Shown here in pieces: positions 10,285 to 19,984 of a stretch of DNA of 22,958 nucleotides. The notes beneath the pieces were generated by a model. The model was not told where the DNA came from. It was given only the letters and a program-made list of their open reading frames with translations, and ran no database searches. This stretch comes from Parachlorella kessleri (Eukaryota; Chlorophyta; Trebouxiophyceae; Chlorellales; Chlorellaceae). Location: positions 1 through 22,958 of the forward strand of contig BBXU01002520.1 of assembly GCA_001598975.1 (NCBI GenBank). The letters run 5' to 3'. Each line of letters opens with the position of its first letter. Within the stretch, counting starts at the first letter, position 1. The translations under genes were made by a program, and so were the position numbers.

Positions 10285-12030
10285 ATGTCCGGCTCAAGGA
10301 GACCTTGCAGCAACTGTCATAGACCGCTTTTATGCTCGCCGTCTATCCATCAAACACTTACCAGGCAAGGGGGGCACTGCCGGCCAGCCAGACCCTGGGC
10401 GCATGCAGCCCGTGCCAGCGAGGGCGGAGCTGAGAGGGACACCCTTCGCAAGCTCCCAGTACCAGCAATCCCACCTGCAAGATTCCCTCCACCGCCCCCA
10501 CCACCTCCACCACCTACCCCTAGATCGGTGAGCAAGGACCCTAACGGCAAGGCTGGCAGTGACAACCTAGTCGCAAGTGCTGCTTGTCACTGTCCTGACC
10601 TCAACCAAGCTGTCAACTCCATTTTCGCCTTGCGTGCCGCCAAATCAGCAGGGATACCTTCGGAGGCAGCTGCTGTTGCTGGCCGGAGGGGCGATAGCGG
10701 CATCAACCGTGGGTTACTCACTGGTGGGGTCTGGCATACTTGAAGGCAGGCCTGTGTCAGAGGATGATGCCTCCTCCCTGAAGCAGCTTGAAGCCTACTT
10801 CGAGAGAGGAGGTAAGGCACACTACACTTGTGCACTCTTTTGTGGTGGGGTAACTCAGCCTGGTGAGCGAATGTTGACTTTAGTCTCGAGGGTCTTGTGC
10901 AGGGATGCGGCAGTGCCTGGGGTACCCGCTACGATTGACGAGCCAGGAATGTTACGGAGCAGGAGATCAAAACTGATGCCTCCCTCTGTGAAGGCTTACA
11001 TGTAGCAGCAGGATGCTACAATGCCTTGCCCCTGGGAGGAAACGGTGCTGAGTCCTTGTGCTTGGCTGCAGTGCGGCTGGTTGACCCTCGTGGGGAGGCA
11101 CAGCTGGAGCTTGTTGCCCCCTCAGCCCGGGACGAATATTATGTCAGACTGGACCCCAGCAGGCCAGACAGGCTGCTTCTCAAGCCCAAGGGTGGGGCTG
11201 GGGTGTACTACTTGGACATAGCAGTACCGGTGAGGCGCCCTTCTTTGCGGTTTGGGAGACATACGAGCGATCGGTTGGTTGCTTGCTGCTCACTCCCTTG
11301 GGCGCGGCTGCCCGGGCTGCACAATATTGTCGAACAAAAAACTAGGAAACCATTGAGCGCCCTCAGCTGCATCGGAAGCGCGCTATCCTTATGGCTCCCT
11401 AGAGGCCAGGGGTAGGCAGCTGCTTAGCAGGGGCTGCTGGGCGGTTGTTCAGTCACTGTGGCAGCAGCTGGCGGTTGCTCAGGTCGCAATAACAGCATGG
11501 TCCTGGTCGCAGTGTGTCCATGGGTGGCACCAACAGGGTCGACAGGTGGCGCAGCACAGCACAGCGCTCCTTATAATGTTGGCCCCAGTCTGTGGCTGCC
11601 CAACGCCTCAGGTAGCCAGCTTTAAATTCGGCCTCTAGGGCACCCCACCCCCTGCCGCACGTAGAGGCCCAGAGTCTGGTAGGCGGCTCTGCAAGCCTCC
11701 AGCATGCTAGCATGCTACCTCCAGCCCAGTGCTCACTTTTCCTCCCTTTGGCCTGCCCAGGTGAATGCCCAGGTCCTGCTGGAGGTGTTCCAAAAGCCCC
11801 CCAGCGTGTTCGAAAAGGCAGAGTGGGAGCAGCGACTGCGGCCGCTGACCCCACAGCAGCTGCCCAGCCAGGAGTGGCCGCTCATCCCAGGGCAGCCGCC
11901 CCGCACGGTGCAGTCGAGCAGTCCTGCGCAGCCGTCCTCTATTAGCGCGGTTCAGTCGAGCAGTCCTGGGCAGCCTTCCTCGTCGTCCAGGCAGTTACCA
12001 CCAGGATGGTCCTTGCTGGGGTTGGACTGA
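10285..12030 (+). CDS. Unrecognised protein with transit-like and Tat-like N-terminus, probably plastid or thylakoid
   Basis: I do not recognise the family. A phase-consistent model has four exons: 10285-10527, 10652-10811, 11012-11229 and 11761-12030, giving 296 residues. Residues 1-55 are rich in Ser, Arg, His and Ala (transit-like) and lead to a proline run near residues 67-78. Exon 2 opens with YLRRQLLLLAGGAIAASTVG (RR at 85-86, then about 20 hydrophobic residues), which resembles a twin-arginine thylakoid signal or a membrane anchor. Exon 3 has compact, beta-rich looking text: LPLGGNGAESLCLAAVRLVD, YYVRLDPSRPDRLLLKPKGG and AGVYYLDIAVP. Exon 4 holds FEKAEWEQRLRPLTPQQLPS and a low-complexity Ser/Pro/Gln tail with a duplicated VQSSSP.QPSS unit. 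The third acceptor is a TAGCAGCAG series. The start codon and exon 1 are least certain. Lumenal location is inferred from the leader only. Confidence 0.6.
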
Positions 12031-12048
12031 GGGGTGTTGCTTGGTGGG

Positions 12049-12053
12049 TGTAA
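12049..12053 (+). terminator. TGTAA polyadenylation-type motif
   Basis: TGTAA lies 18 bases past the stop codon of the gene ending at 12030. It matches the chlorophyte poly(A) signal, though the implied 3' UTR would be unusually short. Confidence 0.4.
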
Positions 12054-12614
12054 ATTGTTCGTGCGCTGAATAGATCATAGCTGGGCTGGAGCTGCACTGC
12101 AATGGGAGGTTTGATTCGCCGCCCTCGCTGGTACGGTGGCTACTCAGTAAGACTGGTCTCTGGGAGCCGGCGCAGCCACCCTATGGAAGTGTATTGAGAT
12201 TCTCATTTGGGGCTCCCCATCTCAAAGCTCAGAAGTGTGTCAAATGTGCCTGCCAAACTTCCGTTATCGACCAAGGGCCCAGACGCCACCTGAACTTAGG
12301 CGCCGTATTGAGATGCTATGACATGGCAGTATCATACATGATGTATTTGTGTACATGCATATGCATATGTGAGGGAGAGAGAAAAGACGCCTGCTATTTG
12401 GTGTCAACTGGCGGGGGCTACCTTGAACATCAGGGGTCATGATGGGGCAATCGTGTGTCTCAAGCCATGGTATGACATGGCTGGAGTGGGGTGCACGTGC
12501 CAGCATCCAGTGAATCCCCCTTGATTCGAACAACTTGCTAGGGTGTGGCATGCATTATAGGACCATTTGGCGGGAAACAGAGGCTCAAAAGTTCATGTGG
12601 CCATGTCTGGTGAT

Positions 12615-12640
12615 CAGATCTGCAGATCTGCTTAGCTAAG
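12615..12640. repeat. Adjacent perfect palindromes
   Basis: CAGATCTGCAGATCTG (12615-12630) is a perfect 16-base palindrome, followed directly by the 10-base palindrome CTTAGCTAAG (12631-12640). The core AGATCTGCAGATC recurs at 13048-13060, about 430 bases away, beside the repeated TGTTAGACTAGA (13021 and 13039). This could mark a small inserted element, but no target-site duplication was seen. Confidence 0.6.
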
Positions 12641-12712
12641 TGCATCTTATGGGCCACTCTGCCAGAGGGGGTGGGGAGGCGGGGGCGGCTTGCCAACCCC
12701 TTGCTACCCCAG

Positions 12713-12859
12713 GTCTATGAGGAGCATCTGAAGCAGCTAGACCTGAGCGGGGCCAGACGGCAGCAGGACAAAATGAACGCTGGGGGCGGCTCGCGGGTTG
12801 CCTTCAATTGGCTAAGTGCTTGTGCTATGAAGGACACATGGAGAAGCTTGGTGGGATAG
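12713..12859 (+). other. Orphan 3' exon-like segment
   Basis: A good acceptor (CTACCCCAG, ending at 12712) is followed by an open frame to TAG at 12857-12859. It begins VYEEHLKQLDLSGARRQQDK, which has coding-like codon choice, and becomes less convincing after about 25 codons. No in-frame ATG precedes it. It could be an alternative last exon of the upstream gene, since phase 0 fits after exon 3 at 11229, or the end of an unmodelled gene. Confidence 0.3.
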
Positions 12860-13091
12860 ACCTTTGGTTGTGTTTTCTGTTGGTTTCCCCGTCCGGACGG
12901 GGTGGTGCATGCCATTAAGAATTGGTACTTGGATCTTGTGGTTTGTGGGCATAGTACATCCTGGCTTTTTGTTGGCCCCATTTGGGGGACTCAAGGCAGC
13001 ATGGTCAGGTGGCGGTACGCTGTTAGACTAGACTAGACTGTTAGACTAGATCTGCAGATCCTCCTTCTGATTGTTACTCGATCATGTGCCC

Positions 13092-14162
13092 ATGAGCGCC
13101 ATTTTGTACCCAGCGATGGCGGCCTTCAACCCCGGCCAGCCAAGGCAGCTAGCACCAAACTTGCCGTTTGACCAGGAGGCCGCAGCAAAGGCCGACATCT
13201 TGGGAGCAGTTTGCACCGCAGCTTTCAACCTGATCAACAATGTGCTGTCCAGCAGGACTGGCCAGGTGAGCTTGTGGCCCACGTGTGTTCCATGCACCGA
13301 GACAGGCACACACATCGTTGGGACCAACAGCTGCATGCAGCCAGTTGAGCATCACCACTGGCATTGGTTTGCAGGTGGCAAGCCCATGGTTTTACCTCCT
13401 CTGGTCTACCCCTGTCATTTTGCTGCCTGTGGTGGCTCGCTGGGCCTTTGGGGAGGCAAGTATGCAGCATGGCGGAACCTGCCCATCCTGGCCACCCGCC
13501 TATTGGCCCTGCACTTCACGTCACTCCTCGACCTGGAGCGCGGCTTGTTCGTGTCCGCCGCATGGCCTGACTACTGGTTTAGGCTGTTCTATGCCACTTT
13601 GGCGACAGCTCAGATATGGGTGTCAATCTGCTATCGGCTTCCCCTCGGCCTACACATCATGGCAGCCACCCTCACAGCCATGGAGTATGTCAGCCTGCGA
13701 GTCCCCAGTGTCTGCCGCAGCCCACCCACGAGCCACCTTTCCTGTCGCTTGGCAGCCAACCAAACCGAGGCAGCCTTTGGTGCAGCACTGGCCATGGCGG
13801 ATGGCAAATACCAGGCCTTTGCTGACGTGCTGGACTGGCCATTTGCTCCGTGGGTACATGCACCGCTTGAGGCGCGTCTCAAGGTCAGCGATGCAGCCCT
13901 CTGTGCAGTGGTGTTGGCCTGGTCCCACATTGCCTTTGCAGGCGTTGGGTCCACCATGGTGGTACTGGCCTTCCAACGCTGGCAGGCACCAGCGACGGGC
14001 CGCAGGGATCAGCTGGAGTTAGGTGGGGGCATGGCAGGTAGGAGGGCAGTAAGCAGAGGCTTCTGGAGGCCCACTACCCTGTCTGATGGCGTCATGTACA
14101 CATTGTGTGGGCTGCAATGTCTCTGGTGCGTCTTGCGTGTAGTGTACATCAAGTTGCTTTAG
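13092..14162 (+). CDS. Unrecognised multi-pass membrane protein, reading frame uncertain
   Basis: Exon 1 (13092-13265) encodes MSAILYPAMAAFNPGQPRQL and a hydrophilic helix-like stretch ending in SSRTGQ at a GTGAGC donor. Exon 2 (13375 onwards) gives a transmembrane-like SPWFYLLWSTPVILLPVVAR. After 13455 the frame must shift to reach the long downstream frame that ends at the 14160-14162 stop. Downstream hydrophobic stretches include RLFYATLATAQIWVSICYRL, DAALCAVVLAWSHIAFAGVG and the C-terminal YTLCGLQCLWCVLRVVYIKL. A GC-AG intron 13456-13613 (GAG/GCAAGT to CTCAG) restores phase and gives 267 residues. However, the 13458-13613 interval itself looks coding in the downstream frame, so a small indel is an alternative. 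About four to five membrane segments are likely. I recognise no family motif. Confidence 0.45.
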   Translation: MSAILYPAMAAFNPGQPRQLAPNLPFDQEAAAKADILGAVCTAAFNLINNVLSSRTGQVSLWPTCVPCTETGTHIVGTNSCMQPVEHHHWHWFAGGKPMVLPPLVYPCHFAACGGSLGLWGGKYAAWRNLPILATRLLALHFTSLLDLERGLFVSAAWPDYWFRLFYATLATAQIWVSICYRLPLGLHIMAATLTAMEYVSLRVPSVCRSPPTSHLSCRLAANQTEAAFGAALAMADGKYQAFADVLDWPFAPWVHAPLEARLKVSDAALCAVVLAWSHIAFAGVGSTMVVLAFQRWQAPATGRRDQLELGGGMAGRRAVSRGFWRPTTLSDGVMYTLCGLQCLWCVLRVVYIKLL

Positions 14163-14933
14163 ACAAATCCCAGGGTAATTGTTGCAAAGATCAGTTGGGC
14201 GGACAGCCCTGCTGCATTGCTGTGATGTGAGTAGGTGGCCAGACATGCGGGCATCGAACCTTACCTGCGATCATTATGACGTATTGATGTCTGCAATTCC
14301 TTGAGTCGTCATCCTTGTCTTGGACAAGTTGCTTGCCTCTTTGGAAGCCATCTTGTGCTTTCCACAGCTCATCTTATGGAGAACGGGGTACGGCAGCTAG
14401 GCGGGAACCGGCATGTTATGCTCGAGATGTGCATTAACTCAGCAAGGGGTTCACAGGTTTTAGGCTCAGTAATGCAAAAGGGTACTACATAATATGGCGG
14501 TGACGTTCAGGGTGCAAGTGGCGAAGCAGACCGCGGGTTTCCTTATTCTAGGCTGAAGCACAGCACATCGATCATGTCAGTGTGCACCACTTGGTAGCTT
14601 GGACAGGAGGTGGACAGGAGGCTGAGCCTTGACAACAAATGCGCCTGCGCCATTCCACGTCATCATGCTGGCGACATGCAAAACTGGGCCACCTCCTTTG
14701 GGGATTCCGGCAGTTCATCGTATACATAGCCTGAGCTGGAAACTGTAAGTCTCGACGAAGGCCTGCCTCCCATCTATGGGCATGCTGGGCAGCGTCCGTG
14801 GGTCCCTTGCAGCGTCCCTTGCACGCAGAACCATTAGTTAGCATCTCATCATAGGTAACCGTCTGAGGCGCTTATCCTTCTTGTGATATATAGGGTGGCA
14901 TGCTTACCGTGAAAACGCAGATCTGTGGACAAC
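14163..14933. other. Intergenic spacer with no supported gene
   Basis: 770 bases between the membrane-protein stop and the ankyrin gene start. I see no exon-like stretch on either strand. A small direct repeat of TGGACAGGAGG occurs near 14598 and 14609. A TATATA at 14887-14892 is noted separately. Confidence 0.5.
14887..14892 (+). promoter_or_regulatory. Possible TATA box of the ankyrin/coiled-coil gene
   Basis: TATATA lies 42 bases upstream of the ATG at 14934. The spacing allows a very short 5' UTR. The motif alone is weak evidence. Confidence 0.3.
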
Positions 14934-17900
14934 ATGAGGAAGGCAGTGTCTGACAGTCGAAGACTCCGTTCCAGCAGCGGCAAGGCAGCCTCGGGCACTT
15001 CGGTCACCGCACATGAGAGCACAGAGCTGGAAGCATGGAGCAGCAGGCCGGTGAACAGCCGCGGCCGCAGTGCACTGCATATGGCAGCCTGGCAGGGGGA
15101 CCTAGCAACAGTGGAGGCCCTGCTGCAGTCTGGTGCAAAGCCAGATGTGCTAGACCAGTACGGTAGCTCGCCTTTGCACGGTGCTGCATGGCAGGGGCAC
15201 GCTAGCGTCATAACAGCGCTGATTCAGGCAGGCGCGCCTGTGGATGCCCGCGACAGGGATGGGGTTACTAGCCTTCATTGTGCCGCCAGGGAAGGCAGGG
15301 CTGCAGCTGTGCTGGCGCTGCTTGCTGCCGGAGCCAACCCCAAGCTAAGGGTGTCGTCAGCAGGTATTGCTGGCTGTTTCACACCGCGCTATGGTGACAA
15401 GGGAAGCCCCAGTGCACCTTCCGCAGCTGAGCTTGCAGAAAGGCGGGGGCATGCTGATATCACGCAACTGCTGCACCAAGCAGAGGTGAGGCCAGGCTTG
15501 GTCTTAGGCTATTTGATTGTGTTGCGAAGGAAGTTCTGCAAGGCCCAACTCGCTTTAAATGCCACTACATCTAAAATCTCAAAAGCACAAACCAGTGCAA
15601 ATGTTGTTCCTGCAGGCAACAAGCATGCTGGCAGGGCTTCCTAGCAAGGACTTCAGCACTGATGAGATTGTCGGCACAGGGAGGCCGCTAAAGGAAGGAA
15701 ACAATTGGCAAAAGCTTATGGATGGTGCGAGGGCGCAGCACATATTGCGCGCCAGCCACTCAGCAAAAGAAGGCCCTGTAATACAACAGCACCTGCTGCC
15801 GTACCAGCCCCAAGACGTGGTTTGGAAGCGGGAAGAAGTGGAACAGAGGATCAGAATGCTGCAAGCCCAACTGCTGGTAAGTGCACGTAGCAGCCCTTTC
15901 AACTGCACATCATGCCTGCTTGGCCAAGCCCTGCCATGGATGCAGTTACGTGTTGAACTTGACCATGCCATGTGCTGCCTGTAGGCCTCCACTGCTGAGC
16001 TCGAAGCTGCCCAGGAAGCCAGGGCAGCCTCCGAAGAGAGTGCAGCCGCTTTGCTGTCTGCTGAGCTGGAAGCTGCCCACGAGGTGGAAGCAGCTCTCGA
16101 GGCGAGGGCGGCTGCCTTGCTGGCTTGCAATGCTGAGCTGAAGGCTGCACAGGAAGCTAGAGTAGTCCTAGAGGAGAAGGTGGCCCTCGCAGAAGCCACA
16201 CGTGATGCCCTGGCGCTGGATCTCTTGATGGCACGGCAACAAGCACAAACGCTTGAGCAGCAGCTTCAGCGGCAAGCCGCGGCGGCTGCTCACGCCTTGG
16301 AGGAACAGCAGGCGGCGGCAGCTCAGCAAGTGGAGGAGCTGCAGAAACAGTTTGCAGAGCTTGAGTGTCAGCAGCTGCAGGCGAAGGTGCGAGAGCGTGA
16401 GCATGCTGAGGTGGCAGATCTGAAAGCGGAGCTGGCTGAAGCTGCTTCCCGGCATGCCTCTGAGGCGGCTGCCCTGCAGGCGCAGCTGGGGGCTGCTGAG
16501 GCTCAGTTGACCAGCCTGCGGGCTGCAGTGGCTCAAGCTGCCAATGAAAGAGAGGTTGAGTCAGCAGCAGCAAAGGCACTGCTGGCAGACGCTCAGCAGG
16601 AGGTGGAAGCTCTCAACGCCCAACTAGCAGCTGCACAAGATGCCCATGCTGCGGAGGTTGCAGCACTGCAAGTCCAGCTCGAGGCGGCCCAGCAGGCCGC
16701 CGAAGCCGCCCAGGAGGCCGTTAATGCTGCCCAGCAGGAGTTGGTATGCAGGCTTGAAGAGATGAGAGCCGATGCAGCAGACAATATACTAGGTCGGGGA
16801 CAGCAGCTGGCCATCCTGAAGGAGTCCTTTGCAGCACTAGAGGCCAAGAGTGCTGCTGAAACGGCTACACAAGCTGCAGAACTCAGCGCAGCCAGGGCCA
16901 GCATCACCCAGCTGCAGCAGCAGCTTGAGGAGACAGGCACGGCGCTTGATGCAGAGACGAGCCAGCTGGTATTAGCGCATATGGCAGAGCTGGCGACAGC
17001 TAGAGCCACTATCACCCAGCTACAGCAGCAGCTGGAAGAGACAGGCATGGCGCTTGATGCAGAGACTAGCCAGCTAGTATGGGAGCACGAGGAGGAGCTT
17101 CAGTCTCTCAGGCGGCAGCTGGGTGATAAACAAAAGGCTGCCCTCCTTCATGAAGAGCGTCTTAGTGTTTTGAGGAGGCAGCTGGTGGAGACCAAATCCC
17201 TACTAGAGGGCGAGGCGGTGGGCAGGGCGCGCGCTGAGGGCTTGGCGCAGCAGGCACAGCATGAGGCTGAGCGCATGGCGGCGGAGGTGGCAGCACTCGA
17301 GGTCGGGCTGCAGCAGCGGTAAGGCGGGTGGCGCAGGAGAAGGCTGCCCCCTTGTTACAAAGCCTTCTGTGCAGCAGCTGAAAAGCCAATAGCTCAAGGC
17401 TGCTTAGAAGTTAACCTGCCAAGCAGCTGAGACTGCCAGGGTGGTGGGAAGGTTCCAGTCTATGTCGGCAATGTACTGACTTGGGTGTGCTTTGCAGACT
17501 GGACGCTGTGGCAGCGCGGGAGGTCAAACTGCTGGAACAGCAGGCAGCAGTGGAGAAACTGGCTGGGGAGCTGGCAGGTATGCAGCAGCCTCCTATGGTT
17601 TCTGTAGCATACCAGAAAAGCCCAGCGCGCGGCCCACTCATTGAGCTGGCTTCCAGCAACTGTGGCCTGAAACAACGCATTTGCCTGTCGTGTATGGGTC
17701 TGGCTTTCTCCAACTCATATACAGCAATTGGCATGTAAGCATCAAGTGACTTACAACCATGCTGCCATAGTGTTCAGCCTGCCCTTAACCCATGTGCCTG
17801 CACAGGCAAGCTGGAGGCAGCCAACCAGCTAGCCAGGAAAACAGAGGAGAAGGCCCAACAGGATGCAGACAAGACAGAGCGCCAGCGCCAACAGCTTGAC

Positions 17901-19413
17901 AGCCTGGCTGCGGACTTGGAGCGCCACTGGCAGCTGCTGGAGAGCGAAGTGGAGTCCCACAGCAGGCAGGTTCAGCATGGCGACGAAATTATGGAGCGCA
18001 GGCGCCAAGAGCTGGACCTGCTGGGGAAGGAGTTGGAGCACCGCCAGCAGCAGCTAGAGGGCGAGGTGGAGTATCACAGCAGGCATGCTGGGCAGCTGGA
18101 GCAGGAAATCAAGCAGCGGCAGCAGCAGCTGGTGAGCGTGAACTTGCCTGCATGCGACCGTGCTTGCCCTGCATGGCCAATGACGCCTTGGGCACAACAC
18201 AGCTGTTTGCCGGAGACGTCCCAGGGTGTAGCCCTTGGGTGGGTGAAGCAAACCCAGTGTGCAGTATAGTGTGCTGACCAGTACGCAATGAGGCGCGTTG
18301 GCCGCCAAAGGGGCACGTGCGGGCCAGTGTGGGGAGAGAGTTTCAAAAAGCGTTGTTCCTTCAGCACCAGGATGTGTCTGAAAGCTAGGGGTTTGTGACC
18401 TCCCAATTTGCTCCTGCAACATCCCTGTGCAGGATGCCATGCTGCATCTGGCCCAAGAGCAGGTCCATGCTGGCGAAGCCGACCGGGCCAGTATTCAGCA
18501 CCGGGAGGAGGCCCTGGTTGCCCAGGAGCGCAGGGCACATGAGGAGCTGGACACAGCCAGGGCTGAGGTGGAGGCGCGGATGAGGGAGCTAGCAAGGAGA
18601 GACGAAGCCCTGGCACACGTAGGTCAAGTGTCTGAGCACGGCTTGTGTGAGGCTGTCCATCTGGGGCACAGTCACATGCAGGAGTGCTGTGTTCCTAAGT
18701 GCATACAAGTGAGAGCTAGATAGGAGTTTCAGGGCTGAGTGCAGTGGATCGGCTGGGGCACATGACGATGGGACACAGTGCTGGGGTGGAGAGAGAAGAA
18801 GGCATGCCTGCTCAATGGCTTGTGCAAGCACCACTCGTCCCTACTGCGATCCTGCAGGCTCAGCTTGCGCTGGCAGCCAGGGAGGCTGAAATGGCTGCCC
18901 TGCAACGGGCTCAGCAGGCGGCCCAGCAGGAAGCACAGCAGGCAGTTGCCAAGACCCTGCAGCGGTGCCTGTCTGATAAGTTGTCGAAGAAGCTGGATCG
19001 GCTGCAAGTTAAGGCGGAGGGGGCGCTGCAAAGCGTAAGGAGCAATACACCAGCACAGGTCAGGCTGCCATACAGACTAGCCCTCTGGGTTTGTACTCTG
19101 CTTCTCCTGCTCCTGCGCCAGAGGTTTTAGAAGCTAAAAAGGTATTCAGTTATCAGATGCTATACGCTTTGCACCCAGCCACAGCCCAGAGGCGTTAGTG
19201 TAAAGCCGCGGCCTGGTGGGAAGTTACCTAGACATTGTTTACAATGTGTTGCTTTGTGCATTCCAGGAGCATGCTAAGGGGTTTAGGAGGCGGACCAGCC
19301 TGCATCATGATGTGCCGCCTGTGGAAATGATGTGGGTGCATCAGCATGAAGAGGGGAGCCCGCCCTGTCCCACAACCAAACTGCACGCCATACCACCGCA
19401 GTCGCCGTATTGA
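14934..19413 (+). CDS. Ankyrin-repeat and giant coiled-coil protein, complete
   Basis: Eight exons join without a frame break: 14934-15485, 15616-15876, 15985-17318, 17498-17577, 17806-18131, 18433-18618, 18858-19058 and 19267-19413 (3087 bases, 1028 residues). Residues 44-137 hold three ankyrin repeats, with signatures SALHMAAWQGDLATVEALLQ, SPLHGAAWQGHASVITALIQ and TSLHCAAREGRAAAVLALLA. A degenerate fourth lies near 163-182. Residues about 260-975 are almost unbroken Ala/Glu/Gln/Leu-rich coiled coil, with internal duplications. The tail is basic (KGFRRRTSLHH) and ends in PPQSPY. The ankyrin part should bind a partner and the rod should dimerise, so a cytoskeletal, centrosomal or vesicle-tethering scaffold role is plausible, but that is inference from architecture. 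An alternative donor at 19035 (GTAAGG) would shorten exon 7 in frame. Exon joining is well supported because all phases agree. Confidence 0.88.
15994..16197 (+). repeat. Three 22-24 residue coding repeats at the start of the coiled coil
   Basis: The units begin AELEAAQEARAA (15994), AELEAAHEVEAA (16060) and AELKAAQEARVV (16132), spaced 66 and 72 bases apart. They are in-frame duplications within the heptad-rich region. Confidence 0.8.
16895..17110 (+). repeat. 108-base (36-residue) in-frame tandem repeat in the coiled coil
   Basis: Two adjacent copies share ITQLQQQLEETG, then ALDAETSQLV, with a period of 108 bases (ATCACCCA at 16903 and 17011). The period is a multiple of three but not of seven residues, so the second copy shifts heptad register by one residue. 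Confidence 0.9.
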
Positions 19414-19984
19414 AAGATTTTATGTACAATGCTGCAAGGCATGTGCATCATGGCCCTCCTGACAGCTGGCAAACTTAGTCCTAACACTTTATGATGTTGC
19501 ATCTGCAATCTCCAACTGCTGCGTGCATGAAGTACGCCTTGAAGAATTGAGCTAGATGTCTCTGCCTGGTGTAGCAGCTAGCCTTCCCATGATGTTAGTC
19601 ACCAGCGTCGCGCCCAGAATACAAAATGTGGGCTCAAGGTTATTGCTTTCTAGCTTCAGAACAAATGGAAAGTGAGCCCAAGCAACTAGCACATGGGGGG
19701 CCCCGGTGCCCTCAGGAGTGCACCCAGCGCCCCAGGTCAGAACCTGACCACATTTCAACCAAACCATTGCCAGCTTCAGCTTGGAGGATCTGCATTCTAG
19801 TCTGCAAAGCCTATCAGGCCGGGCAGGCTGAAGGTGATCTTACTTCCGAGGGAATCCCTGTCCACGTGGCAAGGTGCGAGATTCACAAGTCAGAAAATTC
19901 ACGTACTCTGCCATCAAAACCACAAATACAGTTGTGCTACTCCGGTAACTGACTTCGTCAGTCAGGGCCGGTGACTAGCTGATC
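19414..19984. other. Intergenic spacer with no supported gene
   Basis: 570 bases between two plus-strand genes. A frame at 19626-19952 exists but has no family motif or coding bias I can support. The promoter of the AAA+ gene should lie here; no TATA-like element stands out. Confidence 0.5.

Noticed and set aside
10910..10993. Upstream extension of exon 3 in the 10285-12030 gene (VTEQEIKTDASLCEGLHVAA)
   Set aside because: The frame has a TGA just upstream at 10936-10938, and no acceptor there fits the phase left by the GTAAGG donor at 10812.
15579..17048. Long minus-strand frames opposite the coiled-coil exons
   Set aside because: They mirror the GC-rich Ala/Glu/Gln codons of the plus-strand rod and give Ser/Ala/Leu-rich low-complexity text without family motifs.
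19626..19952. 108-codon plus-strand frame as a gene
   Set aside because: No family motif, no coding-style third positions and no regulatory context; treated as spacer.
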